Positions 1 through 9,928 are shown, numbered from the stretch's first letter. The stretch: 64,000 nt of DNA from Halorubrum alkaliphilum (GCF_017873815.1 NZ_JAGGKQ010000001.1:1-64000), one strand, 5' to 3'. Translations and numbers: made by a program. The notes: a model not told the origin generated them from the letters alone.

Positions 1-539
1 TTCACCCCGAACTGCCCCTCATCGGGGCAGTCGGGGTGAGCCGCAACTGTCTCTGTTCCACAGGAATCGCACTGGTAGTAGTGGCGGTTGTACCGGGTGA
101 TTTCTGGGGGTTGGGGATCAGGGATCTCCTCGACGAGTCGGGGGCTGACGCCCACCGACTCGTCGAAGCGGTCGCCACACTCAGGACAACAGTCACAGGT
201 GACTTCGATTTCTTCGTCAGGATCGGCCGTAGAACGCCACTCCGGATCGTGACCATCCTTCCGACCGGGAGTGCCACCGTCAGTTCGGACATCGTCGTCT
301 TCGTCATCTTGCGAGGTCGGGGACCCATCGGTCCCCGACCGTCGCCTGCTGGGTGGAGTGTGCGGATTCTCGTATTTGCGAAGACGTGTTTCGAGTTCTT
401 CGATCCGCTCGTCTTTCTCTTGTAACTTCTCTCGGAGCTGTGCGTTGTCTTGTTCAAGCTCTTCGACTCGTTGTTCAAGTTGTAAAAACCGGGAGAGCAA
501 CTCCTCTTTGGTGAGATCATCTCCGTTCACAGATCCCAC
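1..539 (-). CDS. IS66-family transposase, N-terminal part (cut by window edge)
   Basis: About 179 codons are visible from a GTG at 539 (a second in-frame GTG is at 530). The protein opens with a leucine-zipper-like coiled coil (LLSRFLQLEQRVEELEQDN and following heptads, residues about 15-55), then a Pro/Ser/Asp-rich linker containing TPPSRRRSG, then a Cys-pair zinc-binding segment (CDCCPECG, later CDSCG). This order of coiled coil, linker and zf-IS66 motif is typical of the N-terminus of IS66 transposases, including haloarchaeal ISH10-like elements. The DDE catalytic domain would lie to the left of the window. Codon use is more A/T-rich than in the neighbouring chromosome, as expected of a mobile gene. 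Whether the element is intact cannot be judged. Confidence 0.82.
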   Translation of the reverse strand, partial: MGSVNGDDLTKEELLSRFLQLEQRVEELEQDNAQLREKLQEKDERIEELETRLRKYENPHTPPSRRRSGTDGSPTSQDDEDDDVRTDGGTPGRKDGHDPEWRSTADPDEEIEVTCDCCPECGDRFDESVGVSPRLVEEIPDPQPPEITRYNRHYYQCDSCGTETVAAHPDCPDEGQFGV

Positions 540-565
540 CTTCCAGTACAGACAGCAGAGGTAAC

Positions 566-594
566 GGGATGGGCTCCACGACGGAGCCCATCCC
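566..594. repeat. perfect 12-bp inverted repeat beside the transposase gene
   Basis: The arms are gggatgggctcc (566-577) and ggagcccatccc (583-594), separated by five bases. The palindrome lies between the transposase start and the orphan ORF on the other strand, so it could be an element-end structure, an operator or a bidirectional hairpin. I cannot tell which. Confidence 0.7.
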
Positions 595-638
595 TGAGAA
601 TCATCACGAACCTCTGCTGCCAGTTCATACAGGCTAAG

Positions 639-824
639 TTGTGCGCCTTCTATGAGATAGCAGCGAAATCAGTTCGGGCTAAACACGTACCGTCTGAGGA
701 AGCGGTAGATGTGGAAGAAATGGTGGAGTTATTCTTTGAGACCGGAGCAACCACTGAGGAAATTGAACAAGAGGGAGGGAGTGTCTCGGTTGCGGGCCGC
801 GTTGTCCGCATACTATTTAGTTAA
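639..824 (+). CDS. small orphan ORF beside the transposase, acidic, function unknown
   Basis: This is a 61-codon frame with a TTG start at 639; the frame remains open further upstream. The product is acidic (EEAVDVEEMVELFFETGATT) with no motif I recognise. Its base composition is more A/T-rich than the surrounding core genes, like the IS66 gene next to it. It could be an accessory ORF of the element, the remnant of another insertion, or non-coding. No TATA box or Shine-Dalgarno sequence decides the start. Confidence is low. Confidence 0.3.
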   Translation: MCAFYEIAAKSVRAKHVPSEEAVDVEEMVELFFETGATTEEIEQEGGSVSVAGRVVRILFS

Positions 825-909
825 CACGTCTCACAGCCGACGAACCGCCCCCGAGCACGATGCTCGGACTCCTCGCTACTGCTCGTCGTTGTGAAGTGCG
901 GGCAGAAAG

Positions 910-982
910 TGGGCCGGCACGAATTTGAATCGTGGTTACGGCCACCCGAAGGCCGAAGGATACCAAGCTACCCCACCGGCCC
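910..982 (-). tRNA. tRNA-Pro (anticodon CGG)
   Basis: Read on the minus strand, it is a 73-nt cloverleaf. The acceptor stem is GGGCCGG/CCGGCCC with an A discriminator. The D arm contains AGCTTGGTA. The anticodon stem CGGCC/GGCCG encloses loop TTCGGGT, giving anticodon CGG. The T arm is CACGA-TTCAAAT-TCGTG. No intron and no encoded CCA are seen. The insertion-like DNA starts just downstream of its 3' end, a common position for integrated elements. Confidence 0.93.
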
Positions 983-1006
983 GCATCTGAAAGAAGGCCG
1001 CTCGTT

Positions 1007-1014
1007 CTTTTAAT
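1007..1014 (-). promoter_or_regulatory. TATA box of tRNA-Pro
   Basis: TTAAAAGA on the minus strand lies 25-32 bases before the first base of the tRNA, the expected distance for an archaeal TATA box. Confidence 0.6.
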
Positions 1015-1042
1015 CCTTCCGAAAGTCGGGACGCCCCGGCGA

Positions 1043-1420
1043 TCACTGCTCGAAGTACGCGTCGTGGTGGTCCCGACAGCCGGGATTGAATCCGGCTCCA
1101 CAGGATGGACAGGCGTCGTCGCTCGTGAGATACTCCTTGGCCGTCAGTCGCTCGCGACAGACGCCACACAGGACCGCCGCCTCGTCGAACCGGGCGCGAG
1201 GCCACGGCTCAGCCTCGTGGTCGGTCGCCTCGTCGTGACACGACGCACACGGGTAGTACGTCTCACAGCAGCCGAAGCGCAGGGCGATCACGTCCACGGG
1301 CGAGTCCCAGTGAGTGCATCGCGTTTCGGCGTCGACATCGACTCCCCGAAGCGGAACCGTGAACCGCTCGTCAAGAGCTGGCACACGACTCGTGTGTCGG
1401 TCGTCGTCAGCGTCACTCAT
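1043..1420 (-). CDS. CHY zinc-finger protein
   Basis: The product is 125 aa and dense in Cys and His: CTHWDSPVDVIALRFGCC, YYPCASCHDEATDH, VLCGVCRERLT and CPSCGAGFNPGCRDHH. The spacing matches the CHY-type zinc finger found in eukaryotic Pirh2 and in stand-alone haloarchaeal proteins, so several zinc ions are probably bound. The gene lies 19 bases downstream of trmY on the same strand and may be co-transcribed with it. The molecular role of the stand-alone archaeal proteins is not established; redox or protein-binding roles are guesses. Confidence 0.8.
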   Translation of the reverse strand: MSDADDDRHTSRVPALDERFTVPLRGVDVDAETRCTHWDSPVDVIALRFGCCETYYPCASCHDEATDHEAEPWPRARFDEAAVLCGVCRERLTAKEYLTSDDACPSCGAGFNPGCRDHHDAYFEQ

Positions 1421-1439
1421 GTCGGATCACCACGACGGG

Positions 1440-2036
1440 TCAGTACGAGGCGTACCCGTCCGTGTCGAGCCAGTTGTGGACGACGGAGACAGTGTGGTCG
1501 GCGTGTACGCGCTTCGGGCCGACGCGGACTCGCCGGTCGGCCGCGTCGGCGAGGAGCGATGACTCCGCGTCGGTGAAATCGTTGTGATCCGAGAGGACGA
1601 ACACGGGATCGCTCGGGGGTTCGGCGTCGACGAGGGGGTCGCCGTCCTCGTGGAGGTGGACAAGTGTTCCCGCCTCGGCCAGCCGGTCCAGCGTCGCGGA
1701 CAGCCCCATCCGCCGGAGTTCGACGCCCGGCGAGACGTCGGCAGGCATGTGTCCGATGGCGTCCTCGCGAGCGTCGAGCGCGTCGCGAATTCGCGCAGCG
1801 ACGTTGCGCTCGTCCGGGTGAAGGTGCCGGAGGCTGGCCGCGTCGAAGGTGACGGTGAACTCGTCGGCATAGACGAGGTGGACGCGTGTGTCCTCACGGA
1901 TTCCGTGTGAGAGGAACACGCCGGTTGCGACACACCGACAGAGGAGGTCGAGTCGCCCCGCACCGGGAAGGTCCGATAGCGAGACGGCGTCCGGATCGGT
2001 CGGGACGTCGTGGCCGACGACGACGAACTGGCGCAT
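1440..2036 (-). CDS. trmY: tRNA (pseudouridine(54)-N1)-methyltransferase
   Basis: At 198 aa it has the usual TrmY length. It starts [20 protein letters not shown] and carries [13 protein letters not shown] and the SPOUT knot region near [15 protein letters not shown] and [20 protein letters not shown]. TrmY methylates N1 of pseudouridine 54 in the T-loop of archaeal tRNAs with S-adenosylmethionine, giving m1Psi in place of m5U. The start at 2036 is supported by a TATA box (ATTATAAG) on the minus strand about 26 bases upstream, implying a leaderless mRNA. It is divergent from the small zinc-finger gene at 2087 and probably in an operon with the CHY gene. Confidence 0.92.
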   Translation of the reverse strand: MRQFVVVGHDVPTDPDAVSLSDLPGAGRLDLLCRCVATGVFLSHGIREDTRVHLVYADEFTVTFDAASLRHLHPDERNVAARIRDALDAREDAIGHMPADVSPGVELRRMGLSATLDRLAEAGTLVHLHEDGDPLVDAEPPSDPVFVLSDHNDFTDAESSLLADAADRRVRVGPKRVHADHTVSVVHNWLDTDGYASY

Positions 2037-2057
2037 AGCGATCCCTTCGCCCCGACG

Positions 2058-2065
2058 CTTATAAT
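2058..2065 (-). promoter_or_regulatory. TATA box of trmY
   Basis: ATTATAAG on the minus strand is centred about 26 bases before the trmY ATG at 2036, which places transcription start at or near the start codon. Confidence 0.6.
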
Positions 2066-2086
2066 GCGCCCGACCGGAGGACGGCC

Positions 2087-2317
2087 ATGAGCGTAGCCGG
2101 TCTCTGTCAGGTGTGTGAAAACGCCCAAGCCGAACACGCCTGCCGGACCTGCGGCCGGCAGGTGTGTGATGACCACTGGAGCGATACGGTCCGGGCGTGC
2201 TCGGCGTGTGCCCGCGGCGTCGACGCGGACGATCCCGGAGGCGAGGGGCCCGCTTCCGGAGGCGAGGGCCCCGATCCGGGACGCGGGGACTCCAATCCCG
2301 GAGACGGCTACCGGTGA
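2087..2317 (+). CDS. small HIT/CPxCG-like zinc-finger protein
   Basis: The product is 76 aa. Its N-terminal half has the pattern [21 protein letters not shown] then H and CSAC, which looks like a HIT- or B-box-like small zinc finger. The C-terminal half is a Gly/Pro/Asp-rich tail with two near repeats ([13 protein letters not shown]). Unlike many neighbours it has a clear Shine-Dalgarno sequence (GGAGG at 2076-2080) six bases before the ATG. Its last codons overlap the pyrF stop region tail-to-tail. Haloarchaea have many such small zinc-finger proteins and most have no known function. Confidence 0.72.
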   Translation: MSVAGLCQVCENAQAEHACRTCGRQVCDDHWSDTVRACSACARGVDADDPGGEGPASGGEGPDPGRGDSNPGDGYR

Positions 2318-3144
2318 CGATTCAGCCGTTTTTTCAGCCGTTTGGCCGCGTCGCCGGCGGCACCGAAGTAGGTCGCCTCGTCGTCCGGGCGCGACGACTC
2401 CTCGCCGGCGAAGATGATCCCCCGAGAGGAGTTGACGAGGCCAACAGACACATCGGCGTCGGAGTGCGGATACGCCGCAAGGCCGTGTTCGACTGCTGCC
2501 TCGGCGTCACCGCCCTGCGCACCGACGCCGGGCACGAGGAACGGAATCTCCGGGACGAGTTCACGGACCGTCGCGAGCTCCTCGGTTGTCGTCGCACCGA
2601 CGACGAGCCCCACGTCGCCGTCGGCGTTCCAGACATCAGCCAGCGCCGCGACGCGCTGATACAGTGGCTCCCCCGAATCGAGTTCGAGGTCTTGGAGGTC
2701 GCTCCCGCCCGGGTTCGAGGTGCGACAGAGCACGAACACGCCCTTTCCCTCTCGGTCAAGGAACGGCTGAAGCGAGTCACGACCCATATACGGGTTCACG
2801 GTAATGGCATCGACCCAGTCGAGGACCTCGGCGTACTGCCGAGTTGTATTCCCAATGTCGGCGCGTTTGGCGTCTAACAGGACGGGTACGTCCTTCCCGG
2901 CCGCGTACGCCACCGTTTCACGCAGGGCACGCCAGCCGTCGGCGTCCTCGTAGAAGGCCGCGTTCGGTTTATAACAGGCCGCGTGTTCGTGCGTCGCATC
3001 GATGATCCGTCTGTTGAACGCCCACCGCGGGAGATCGGCATCCGCGAGGAACTCCGGGATCCGGTCCGGATCCGGATCGAGACCGACGGAGACGACGCTG
3101 TCCGTCCGCTCGATTCGGTCCGCAAGCCGCTCGAAGAATCGCAT
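2308..3144 (-). CDS. pyrF: orotidine 5'-phosphate decarboxylase (type 2)
   Basis: PyrF converts OMP to UMP, the last step of de novo UMP synthesis. The 278-aa protein starts at the ATG at 3144 ([26 protein letters not shown]). It carries the catalytic signature [20 protein letters not shown] and the phosphate-binding end [12 protein letters not shown], and its length fits the longer type-2 branch. The frame extends upstream to 3330, but nothing there resembles the family. It lies downstream of carB on the same strand, with a 216-base gap. Two pyrimidine genes together are consistent with a shared pathway. Confidence 0.93.
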   Translation of the reverse strand: MRFFERLADRIERTDSVVSVGLDPDPDRIPEFLADADLPRWAFNRRIIDATHEHAACYKPNAAFYEDADGWRALRETVAYAAGKDVPVLLDAKRADIGNTTRQYAEVLDWVDAITVNPYMGRDSLQPFLDREGKGVFVLCRTSNPGGSDLQDLELDSGEPLYQRVAALADVWNADGDVGLVVGATTTEELATVRELVPEIPFLVPGVGAQGGDAEAAVEHGLAAYPHSDADVSVGLVNSSRGIIFAGEESSRPDDEATYFGAAGDAAKRLKKRLNRHR

Positions 3145-3360
3145 ACACGAGTGTGTGTCAGACGCCACGCTAAACGTTGTGTTCCCGGTCGGGCCGTGGG
3201 CCGGACAGCTTATATCTGATACCGAGACCACGTCCCGCGTGACCTGAACACCGTCCCACGGCGAACCGAGACCGGTGTGCGGCACGCCGTCGTGGGGACG
3301 ATGAAAACGCGTGTGTCGCCTGTTCGCCACCCACGACTTCCAGCGTCCCGATCGGTATCG

Positions 3361-6300
3361 CTACCGTCCCCAGTCGGCGACGCGCTTCGGCCGGTCCGAG
3401 ACCGCCATGACGTCGATGTCGTCGCCCGCGTGGCCGATCGCTTCGAGCGCCGCCTTCGCGCTGGGATGCGTCGAGAAGTAGGTGATCTCCTCCTCGACGG
3501 CCACCTCGAGCAGGTCGCGCTGGCGGGAGACGATCAGGTCGATCTCGCCCCGTTTCGTCGCCTCGATCAGGTCCGTCGCCGTCGACAACTCGAAGTGCTC
3601 CGCGTATCCGTCGACGAGCGCTTCGCCCGCCTCGGTGCCGGGGTCGGGGAACTCCCCGGCGGAGAGATCGACCACCGCGGTGCCCGATTCCGGAATTGGC
3701 TTTCCGGTGGAGTCCTGCGCCTTGTCGTACGCTTTTCCGAACGAGCGAGCCGTCCCCATCACCTCGCCTGTCGACTTCATCTCAGGGCCGAGCCGCGGGT
3801 CCGAGCCCGGCAGCCTGTCGAACGGGAGCACGACCTCCTTGACGCTACGGTGTTCGGGGATCTGTTCGTCGACGTCGAGGTCGGCAAGCGAGATATCATC
3901 GGTCATCACCTTCGCGGCGAGTTTCGCGATAGGGACGCCCGTCGCCTTCGAGACGAACGGAACCGTCCGCGAGGACCGGGGGTTCGCCTCCAGCACGTAC
4001 ACCTGTGGGTCTGCCTCAGGGTCGTGGACGCCGGTCACGGCGAGTTGAACGTTCAACAGACCGACGGTGTCCAGCGCGCGGGCAATGTCCTCCGTGACCT
4101 CCCGCACTCGGGCGAGCGTCGTCTCGTCAAGCGAGCGCGGCGGGATCATACACGCCGAGTCGCCGGAGTGGACGCCAGCACTCTCGACGTGTTCCATCAC
4201 GCCGCCAATCAGGACATCGTCGCCGTCAGCAACCGCGTCGACGTCGAGTTCGACTGCGTCCGAGAGGAACTGGTCGACGAGGATCGGCTTGTCGGGAGCA
4301 ACCCGAACCGCCTCTTCGATGTACCGCTCCAGCTCCTCGTCGTCCTCGACGACCCGCATCGCGCGTCCGCCGAGCACGTACGAGGGACGGACGAGGACCG
4401 GATAGCCGATCCGGTGGGCCATGTCGAGCGCCTCCTCCCGGCTCGTCGCGGTGCCACCGTCGGGCTGGGCGACGCCGATCTCGTCCATCAGGACGTTGAA
4501 CCGGTCGCGGTCCTCGGCTAGATCCATCGCACCGACGCTCGTGCCCAGTATCTCGCAGTCGAGGCCGCGCCGTTGTATCTCTTCCTCCAGCGGCTCGCCA
4601 ACGTTGACAGACGTCTGGCCGCCGAACTGTACCATCACTCCGTCCGCGCCGGTCGTCTCGATCACGTCCGCGATCTCTTCGGCCGAGATCGGCTCGAAGA
4701 AGAGCCCGTCGGAGGTGTCGTAGTCGGTCGAAACCGTCTCCGGATTGTTGTTAACGACGTGTGCGTCGATGCCGAGTTCACGGAGCGCGCGGACCGCGTG
4801 GACCGCACAGTAATCGAACTCGACGCCCTGCCCGATCCGGATCGGTCCTCCGCCAACGACAACGACGCTCTCGACGTCGGGGTCGACGCGAACCTCGTTC
4901 GAGGCACCTGCTGTGTCCGATCCCGCCAGGAACTCCGGAAGCCGCGCGGAGTAGTAGTACGGCGTCGACGCCTCGAACTCCCCGGCACAGGTGTCGACCT
5001 GCTTGAACGTCCGATCGGGAACCGCGGTCTCGACGTCTCCGACGCTGGCGTCCACGCCGCCGGCACCGGCGACGGCGGCGATCTCCGCGTTCGTCCGACC
5101 GACGGACGCCGCCGGAGTGAAATCGCCCTCGGCGGCGGCAGCGGTTGCCTCCGCGACGTTTGCGAAGCGTTCGACGTACCAGCGGTGGATGTCGGTGAGG
5201 TCGATCACTTCGTCGACGGAGTAGCCGCGATCGAACGCCTCGAACATCGCGTACGGGCGGTCCGGGCTCGGCCGGACGAGGTACTCGCCTTCCAGCTCCT
5301 CGTCGTCGACCGCCCCGAAGTCCACGGCGGGGTCGTACTCTGAGGACCGCAGCGCCTTCGTGAGGCTCTCTTCGAACGTCCGACCGATCGACATCGCTTC
5401 TCCCGTCGACTTCATCGCCGTGCCGAGTTCGAAGTCGACATCGTCGAACTTGTCGATAGGCCACCGCGGGACTTTCGTCACCACGTAGTCGATTGCGGGT
5501 TCGAACGCGGCGGTCGTCTCGCCGGTAATTTCGTTGTCGATCTCGTGAAGCCGCTTGCCGAGGGCCACCTTCGCGGTGACGCGGGCGATCGGGTACCCGG
5601 TCGCTTTCGAGGCGAGCGCGGAGGAGCGAGAGACGCGAGGGTTCACCTCTACCACGCGGTACTCGCCGCCGGGTGTGCCGTCATCACGCCACGCAAACTG
5701 GATGTTACAGCCGCCTTGAATGCCGAGCTCACGGATCACGCCGAGCGCGGCGTCGCGCATTTCTTGGTGGCCGTCGTCGGGGATGACCTGTGAGGGAGTG
5801 ACGACCGTCGACTCGCCGGTGTGGATCCCCATCGGGTCGATGTTCTCCATGTTACAGATGATGATACAGGAGTCGTCGGCGTCCCGCATCACCTCGTACT
5901 CGAGTTCGACCCAGCCGGCGATGGATTCGGTGATCAACACCTCGCTGTTCCGGGACAGTCGGAGTCCCTTGCGAACGCGCTCGACGAGCTCCTCGAACTC
6001 GTCGACGACGCCGGACCCCGAGCCGCCGAGCGTGTACGTCGTCCGGGCGATGACGGGGAGCCCTCCGACGTGGTCGACGGCGTTCTGGACCCGATCGCGG
6101 AGTGCGCTCTCGTCGAAATCGGTGACGGACTCACCCTCGTCGAGAGCGATCGTCGTCGACTTCGGAACGGGCTGGCCGATGGCCTCCATGCGCTGGCGGA
6201 ACAGGTCCCGGTCCTCGGTCGCGTAGATCGTGTCGAGCGGCGTCCCCATCACCTCCACGTCGTACTCCTCCAGGATCCCCTCTTCGGCGAGCTCGGCCGT

Positions 6301-6585
6301 GACGTTGAGTCCGGTCTGACCGCCGAGTCCGGCGATAACGCCGTCGGGCTCCTCGATCCGGATCACCTCCGCGATCGCCTCGGTCGTGATCGGCTCGATG
6401 TACACCCGATCCGCCGTATCCGGATCGGTCATGATCGTCGCCGGGTTCGAGTTCACCAGAACGACGCGGGCACCCTCTTCTTGGAGGGCGCGACACGCTT
6501 GCGCGCCGGAGTAGTCGAACTCCGCCGCCTGTCCGATCTGGATCGGTCCGCTACCGATGAGCAGTATGGTCCGGTCCTCGGTCAT
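3361..6585 (-). CDS. carB: carbamoyl-phosphate synthase large subunit
   Basis: CarB makes carbamoyl phosphate from bicarbonate, ammonia (delivered by CarA) and two ATP, for pyrimidine and arginine synthesis. The 1074-aa protein has the two homologous halves of the family. The first begins ILLIGSGPIQIGQAAEFDYSG and the second VVVVGGGPIRIGQGVEFDYC. Each half has an ATP-grasp domain, and there is a C-terminal MGS-like regulatory domain (the last ~130 residues, containing YFSTHPSAKAALEAIGHAGD). An acidic, Ala-rich linker lies near residues 485-540. No carA is visible in the window. A TTATTA box on the minus strand about 26 bases before the ATG suggests a leaderless start. Confidence 0.97.
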   Translation of the reverse strand: MTEDRTILLIGSGPIQIGQAAEFDYSGAQACRALQEEGARVVLVNSNPATIMTDPDTADRVYIEPITTEAIAEVIRIEEPDGVIAGLGGQTGLNVTAELAEEGILEEYDVEVMGTPLDTIYATEDRDLFRQRMEAIGQPVPKSTTIALDEGESVTDFDESALRDRVQNAVDHVGGLPVIARTTYTLGGSGSGVVDEFEELVERVRKGLRLSRNSEVLITESIAGWVELEYEVMRDADDSCIIICNMENIDPMGIHTGESTVVTPSQVIPDDGHQEMRDAALGVIRELGIQGGCNIQFAWRDDGTPGGEYRVVEVNPRVSRSSALASKATGYPIARVTAKVALGKRLHEIDNEITGETTAAFEPAIDYVVTKVPRWPIDKFDDVDFELGTAMKSTGEAMSIGRTFEESLTKALRSSEYDPAVDFGAVDDEELEGEYLVRPSPDRPYAMFEAFDRGYSVDEVIDLTDIHRWYVERFANVAEATAAAAEGDFTPAASVGRTNAEIAAVAGAGGVDASVGDVETAVPDRTFKQVDTCAGEFEASTPYYYSARLPEFLAGSDTAGASNEVRVDPDVESVVVVGGGPIRIGQGVEFDYCAVHAVRALRELGIDAHVVNNNPETVSTDYDTSDGLFFEPISAEEIADVIETTGADGVMVQFGGQTSVNVGEPLEEEIQRRGLDCEILGTSVGAMDLAEDRDRFNVLMDEIGVAQPDGGTATSREEALDMAHRIGYPVLVRPSYVLGGRAMRVVEDDEELERYIEEAVRVAPDKPILVDQFLSDAVELDVDAVADGDDVLIGGVMEHVESAGVHSGDSACMIPPRSLDETTLARVREVTEDIARALDTVGLLNVQLAVTGVHDPEADPQVYVLEANPRSSRTVPFVSKATGVPIAKLAAKVMTDDISLADLDVDEQIPEHRSVKEVVLPFDRLPGSDPRLGPEMKSTGEVMGTARSFGKAYDKAQDSTGKPIPESGTAVVDLSAGEFPDPGTEAGEALVDGYAEHFELSTATDLIEATKRGEIDLIVSRQRDLLEVAVEEEITYFSTHPSAKAALEAIGHAGDDIDVMAVSDRPKRVADWGR

Positions 6586-6789
6586 TATCGCGACGGAGTA
6601 CGCTCATCGTAATAAGGTCGGCGATAGAGTACGAATCTCGCAGTACTTTTGCGATTTTCGCAAGGTATGGCGTCTCATACCATTTGGCTCGCGTTGCTTA
6701 CGTACTCGTAGCCGCCGCTCTCTCTGTCCCGGGACGAACGAGGCCGCTCGGCCGACGAGAGCGGATCTACCGACTAGTACGTTCGGCTA

Positions 6790-6996
6790 TTACGTGTTGA
6801 GTCGATAGCGATACGGTCGCTTTGCTATCACTTCCACCTCGTCACGCTCGGCCCACCGCCCAAGCACGGTCGCGACACGGTGTGGACTGTCGAGATCCTC
6901 GGTGTCCTCCAGCAAAGCAAGTATCTCTCGCGCCGTCAGCGGCTCGTCGGCCTCCGCGAGCACACCGCGGATACGCTCGTACTCGTGGGTGTGCAT
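6790..6996 (-). CDS. small winged-helix-like protein
   Basis: The product is 68 aa. The pattern EYERIRGVLAEADEPLTARE followed by ILALLEDTE and HRVATVLGRWAERDEVEVIA resembles a single DNA-binding winged helix. No other domain is present. The start at 6996 is supported by an ATATAC box on the minus strand near 7018-7026. It sits between carB and a DUF5815-like gene with no operon link that I can prove. It could be a small transcription regulator; targets are unknown. Confidence 0.6.
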   Translation of the reverse strand: MHTHEYERIRGVLAEADEPLTAREILALLEDTEDLDSPHRVATVLGRWAERDEVEVIAKRPYRYRLNT

Positions 6997-7110
6997 GTGT
7001 CTTACACACGCGTTCTACACGTATATGATTCAGTGAGACAGGAGTCCGACATATGTCGGACGGAGGCGGCTGAGGCCCGCGTTATCGACCGTTCCGGACA
7101 CTCCCGTGCG

Positions 7111-7644
7111 TCAGGCGTACGGGTCCTCGGCTTCGAGGTCGCGTTCGGCGCGATACTGATCGACGAACTCCGCGACATCGAACTCCATCATCTCGCGTTC
7201 GAACTGCGAGAGGGCATCGTTGTCCTCGGCGTGGCTCACGGCGTGTTCCATCAGTTCGACGACGAGTTCGACGATGGTTTCGTGGAGCCGGCGAGAGTCG
7301 AAGTCGGCCACCCACACCATCGCGAATCCCACGTCGCCGTCGCCGCTCGCGTCGTGTGTGACGACGGCCTCGGGAAACTCCTCCAACACTACTCCGAGCA
7401 GGTGTGGCGTGTCGAACTCCGGCATCTCCTCGCTCGTCGTCTCGATGGCCTCACGGAGCACGTCGACGAGGAACTCCGGGAGGAACCGCTCCGGGGGATG
7501 GACGTCCATCACGACCGCGTGCGTCTCGCCGCAGTCGCAGTCGAACTCCCGCATCCCGAGGTCCAACTCGCCGATCCCGACGGTCTCCCCGCATGCGAGC
7601 TCCAAGGAGTGGTCGTCGCCACCGGGGACGCGTGGCCCAGTCAT
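7111..7644 (-). CDS. DUF5815-like haloarchaeal protein
   Basis: The 177-aa acidic protein begins MTGPRVPGGDDHSLELACGE and has an early Cys cluster (FDCDCGETHAVVMDVHPPERF) followed by helices ending in EFVDQYRAERDLEAEDPYA. From memory it matches the haloarchaeal DUF5815 family, whose function is unknown; the family name needs confirmation. A CTTTTAACC TATA box lies about 27 bases before the ATG at 7644, so it has its own promoter rather than depending on cdcH upstream. Confidence 0.65.
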   Translation of the reverse strand: MTGPRVPGGDDHSLELACGETVGIGELDLGMREFDCDCGETHAVVMDVHPPERFLPEFLVDVLREAIETTSEEMPEFDTPHLLGVVLEEFPEAVVTHDASGDGDVGFAMVWVADFDSRRLHETIVELVVELMEHAVSHAEDNDALSQFEREMMEFDVAEFVDQYRAERDLEAEDPYA

Positions 7645-7705
7645 ATCACGTCTTGGCCGGTGTGTCGGTTAAAAGGCGCGGAAGGTACCGAAACGTCCGG
7701 TCGTA

Positions 7706-9928
7706 CTACTGGAACCCGACCCGGCCACTGGTGTCCCGGACCGTGTCGCGGCCACCGCCCTTGAACTCCTGTTCCACGTCCTCGTAGTAGGACATGAGGT
7801 CCTCGGTGATCGTCGGCCGAACCGACTCCATCGCTCGACGAAAGTGTTTCATTTCCACGTCCTCGGCGTCGTCGTCGTCACGAAGCGCCTCGATGGCCGC
7901 CTCGCGAGCGATTCCTTCGAGATCGGATCCGACGTAGCCGTCGGTGATGTCCGCGACCTCACGGAGGCTGACGTCGGGCGCGAGCGGCGTGTCCTGCGTG
8001 TGGATCTCGAGGATCCGTTCCCGCCCCTCCTGATCGGGCTGGCCGATCATCACGAGCCGGTCGAACCGACCCGAACGGATCAGTGCGGGATCGATCATGT
8101 CCGGCCGGTTGGTCGCACCGATCACCATCACGTCGCCCATCTCCTCTAACCCGTCGAGCTCGGTGAGCAGCTGGTTGACGACGCGTTCGGAGACGTTGTT
8201 CCCCATCTCTTGGCCGCGTGCGGGCGCGAGACTGTCGAGTTCGTCGAAGAAGATGATCGTTGGGCTCACCTGTCGAGCCTTCCGGAACGTCTGTCGGATC
8301 GCTTTTTCGGACTCACCGACCCACTTCGAGAGCAGCTGCGGGCCCCGAACCGAAATGAAGTTGGCGTTCGTCTCGTTGGCGACCGCTTTCGCCATCAGCG
8401 TCTTCCCGGTTCCGGGCGGACCGTACAGCAACACGCCCTTGGGCGCTTCCACGCCCATTCGTTCGAACTTCTCGGGGGACGTGAGGGGCCACTCGACGGA
8501 TTCCTGAACCTGCTGTTTCGCGTCCTCCAGCCCGCCGACATCGTCCCACGACATCTTCGGAAGCTCGACGAGCACCTCTCGCATCGCCGAGGGCTCGACC
8601 TCGTTCAACGCGCCACCGAAGTCGTCCCGTTTGACGATCATCCTGTCGATCAGGCTCGGCGGGACCTCCTCCTCATCGAGGTCGATCTCGGGGAGGTACC
8701 GGCGGAGCGCCTTCATCGCCGCCTCCTTGGTGAGGCTCTCGATGTCGGCGCCGACGAACCCGTGGGTCTCGTCCGCGAGGTGGTCCAGGCTCACGTCGTC
8801 CGAAAGCGGCATGCCGCGCGTGTGGATCTGGAGTATCTCCTTGCGACCGACCTCGTCGGGCACGCCGATCTCTATCTCGCGGTCGAACCGGCCGGGGCGG
8901 CGGAGCGCCGGGTCGACGCTGTCCACGCGGTTGGTCGCGCCGATGACGACCACCTGCCCGCGCGTTTCGAGACCGTCCATCATCGTCAGTAGCTGCGCGA
9001 CGACGCGGCGCTCGACCTCGCCGGTGACGTCCTCGCGTTTCGGCGCGATCGAGTCGAGCTCGTCGATGAAGATGATGCTCGGGCTCTCCTCTTTCGCGTC
9101 CTCGAAGATCTCCCGGAGCTGCTGTTCGGACTCCCCGTAGTACTTCGAGATAATCTCGGGGCCGGCGATCGAGAAGAACGAGGCGCTCGTCTCGTTGGCC
9201 ACCGCCTTCGCGAGCAGCGTCTTCCCGGTGCCCGGCGGGCCGTGTAACAGGACCCCCTGTGGCGGCTCGATCCCGAGCTTCGAGAAGATCTGCGGGTGCT
9301 TCATCGGGAGTTCGACCATCTCCCGAACCCGTTGGATCTCGTTTTGGAGGCCGCCGATGTCCTCGTACGTGATTCCGCCGCCGGTCTTCTCGAAGCCGGA
9401 GATCGGCTCCTCACGCAGTTCGACCTCGGTGTCCTCGGTGACGAGACAGACGCCCTCGGGCTCGGTCTCCACCGCGATCAGGGGGATCGCCTGACCGGGC
9501 GAGCGCATGAACGGATGGTTCGTCGAACTCATTACGGGGACGATGTCGCGCTCGACGACCGGGCGCTTGAGGATCTGTCGTTTCACCATCCCGGCGGCGT
9601 CGGAGCCGAACTGGACGGACGCCTCCTCGGGCGGGGCCAAGACGAGCTTGTCGGCCTTCTCCGCCTCGGCTTTCCGGATGGTAACGCGTTCGCCGATCCC
9701 CACGTCCGCATTCTGACGGGTGAACCCGTCGATGCGGACCGTGTCGGTGTTCCAGTCCTGACGATCCGCTCGCCAGACCTTCGCGGCAGTCGTCTCCGCG
9801 CCCTCGATCTCGATGATGTCGCCGGGCGAGAGCTTGAGATGCAACAGCGTGTCGGGGTCGAGTCGAGCGATACCGCGACCCGAGTCGTTCGGGTACGCCT
9901 TCGCCACTTCGAGTTGGACTTCGTTCAT
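7706..9928 (-). CDS. cdcH: CDC48/VCP-type AAA+ ATPase
   Basis: The 740-aa protein has the p97 plan. The N-terminal substrate-binding domain covers roughly residues 1-185 (double-psi barrel start [20 protein letters not shown]). Two AAA+ modules follow. D1 has Walker [14 protein letters not shown], Walker [13 protein letters not shown] and an R-finger region [16 protein letters not shown]2 has [13 protein letters not shown] and [12 protein letters not shown]. The acidic tail ends [19 protein letters not shown]48 unfoldases extract or unfold proteins by threading and in archaea probably feed the proteasome. All ATPase motifs look intact. Confidence 0.96.
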   Translation of the reverse strand: MNEVQLEVAKAYPNDSGRGIARLDPDTLLHLKLSPGDIIEIEGAETTAAKVWRADRQDWNTDTVRIDGFTRQNADVGIGERVTIRKAEAEKADKLVLAPPEEASVQFGSDAAGMVKRQILKRPVVERDIVPVMSSTNHPFMRSPGQAIPLIAVETEPEGVCLVTEDTEVELREEPISGFEKTGGGITYEDIGGLQNEIQRVREMVELPMKHPQIFSKLGIEPPQGVLLHGPPGTGKTLLAKAVANETSASFFSIAGPEIISKYYGESEQQLREIFEDAKEESPSIIFIDELDSIAPKREDVTGEVERRVVAQLLTMMDGLETRGQVVVIGATNRVDSVDPALRRPGRFDREIEIGVPDEVGRKEILQIHTRGMPLSDDVSLDHLADETHGFVGADIESLTKEAAMKALRRYLPEIDLDEEEVPPSLIDRMIVKRDDFGGALNEVEPSAMREVLVELPKMSWDDVGGLEDAKQQVQESVEWPLTSPEKFERMGVEAPKGVLLYGPPGTGKTLMAKAVANETNANFISVRGPQLLSKWVGESEKAIRQTFRKARQVSPTIIFFDELDSLAPARGQEMGNNVSERVVNQLLTELDGLEEMGDVMVIGATNRPDMIDPALIRSGRFDRLVMIGQPDQEGRERILEIHTQDTPLAPDVSLREVADITDGYVGSDLEGIAREAAIEALRDDDDAEDVEMKHFRRAMESVRPTITEDLMSYYEDVEQEFKGGGRDTVRDTSGRVGFQ

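Noticed and set aside
2-520. 172-codon frame listed opposite or overlapping the transposase region
   Set aside because: The IS66-like coiled coil and Cys motifs are found in a different minus-strand frame that starts at GTG 539; the 172-codon frame is its shadow.
3277-4521. Long antisense frame opposite carB (and similar ones opposite other genes, such as 39831-41777 and 50440-51690)
   Set aside because: High-GC coding DNA leaves long stop-free antisense frames. The sense frames have clear families and the antisense ones do not.
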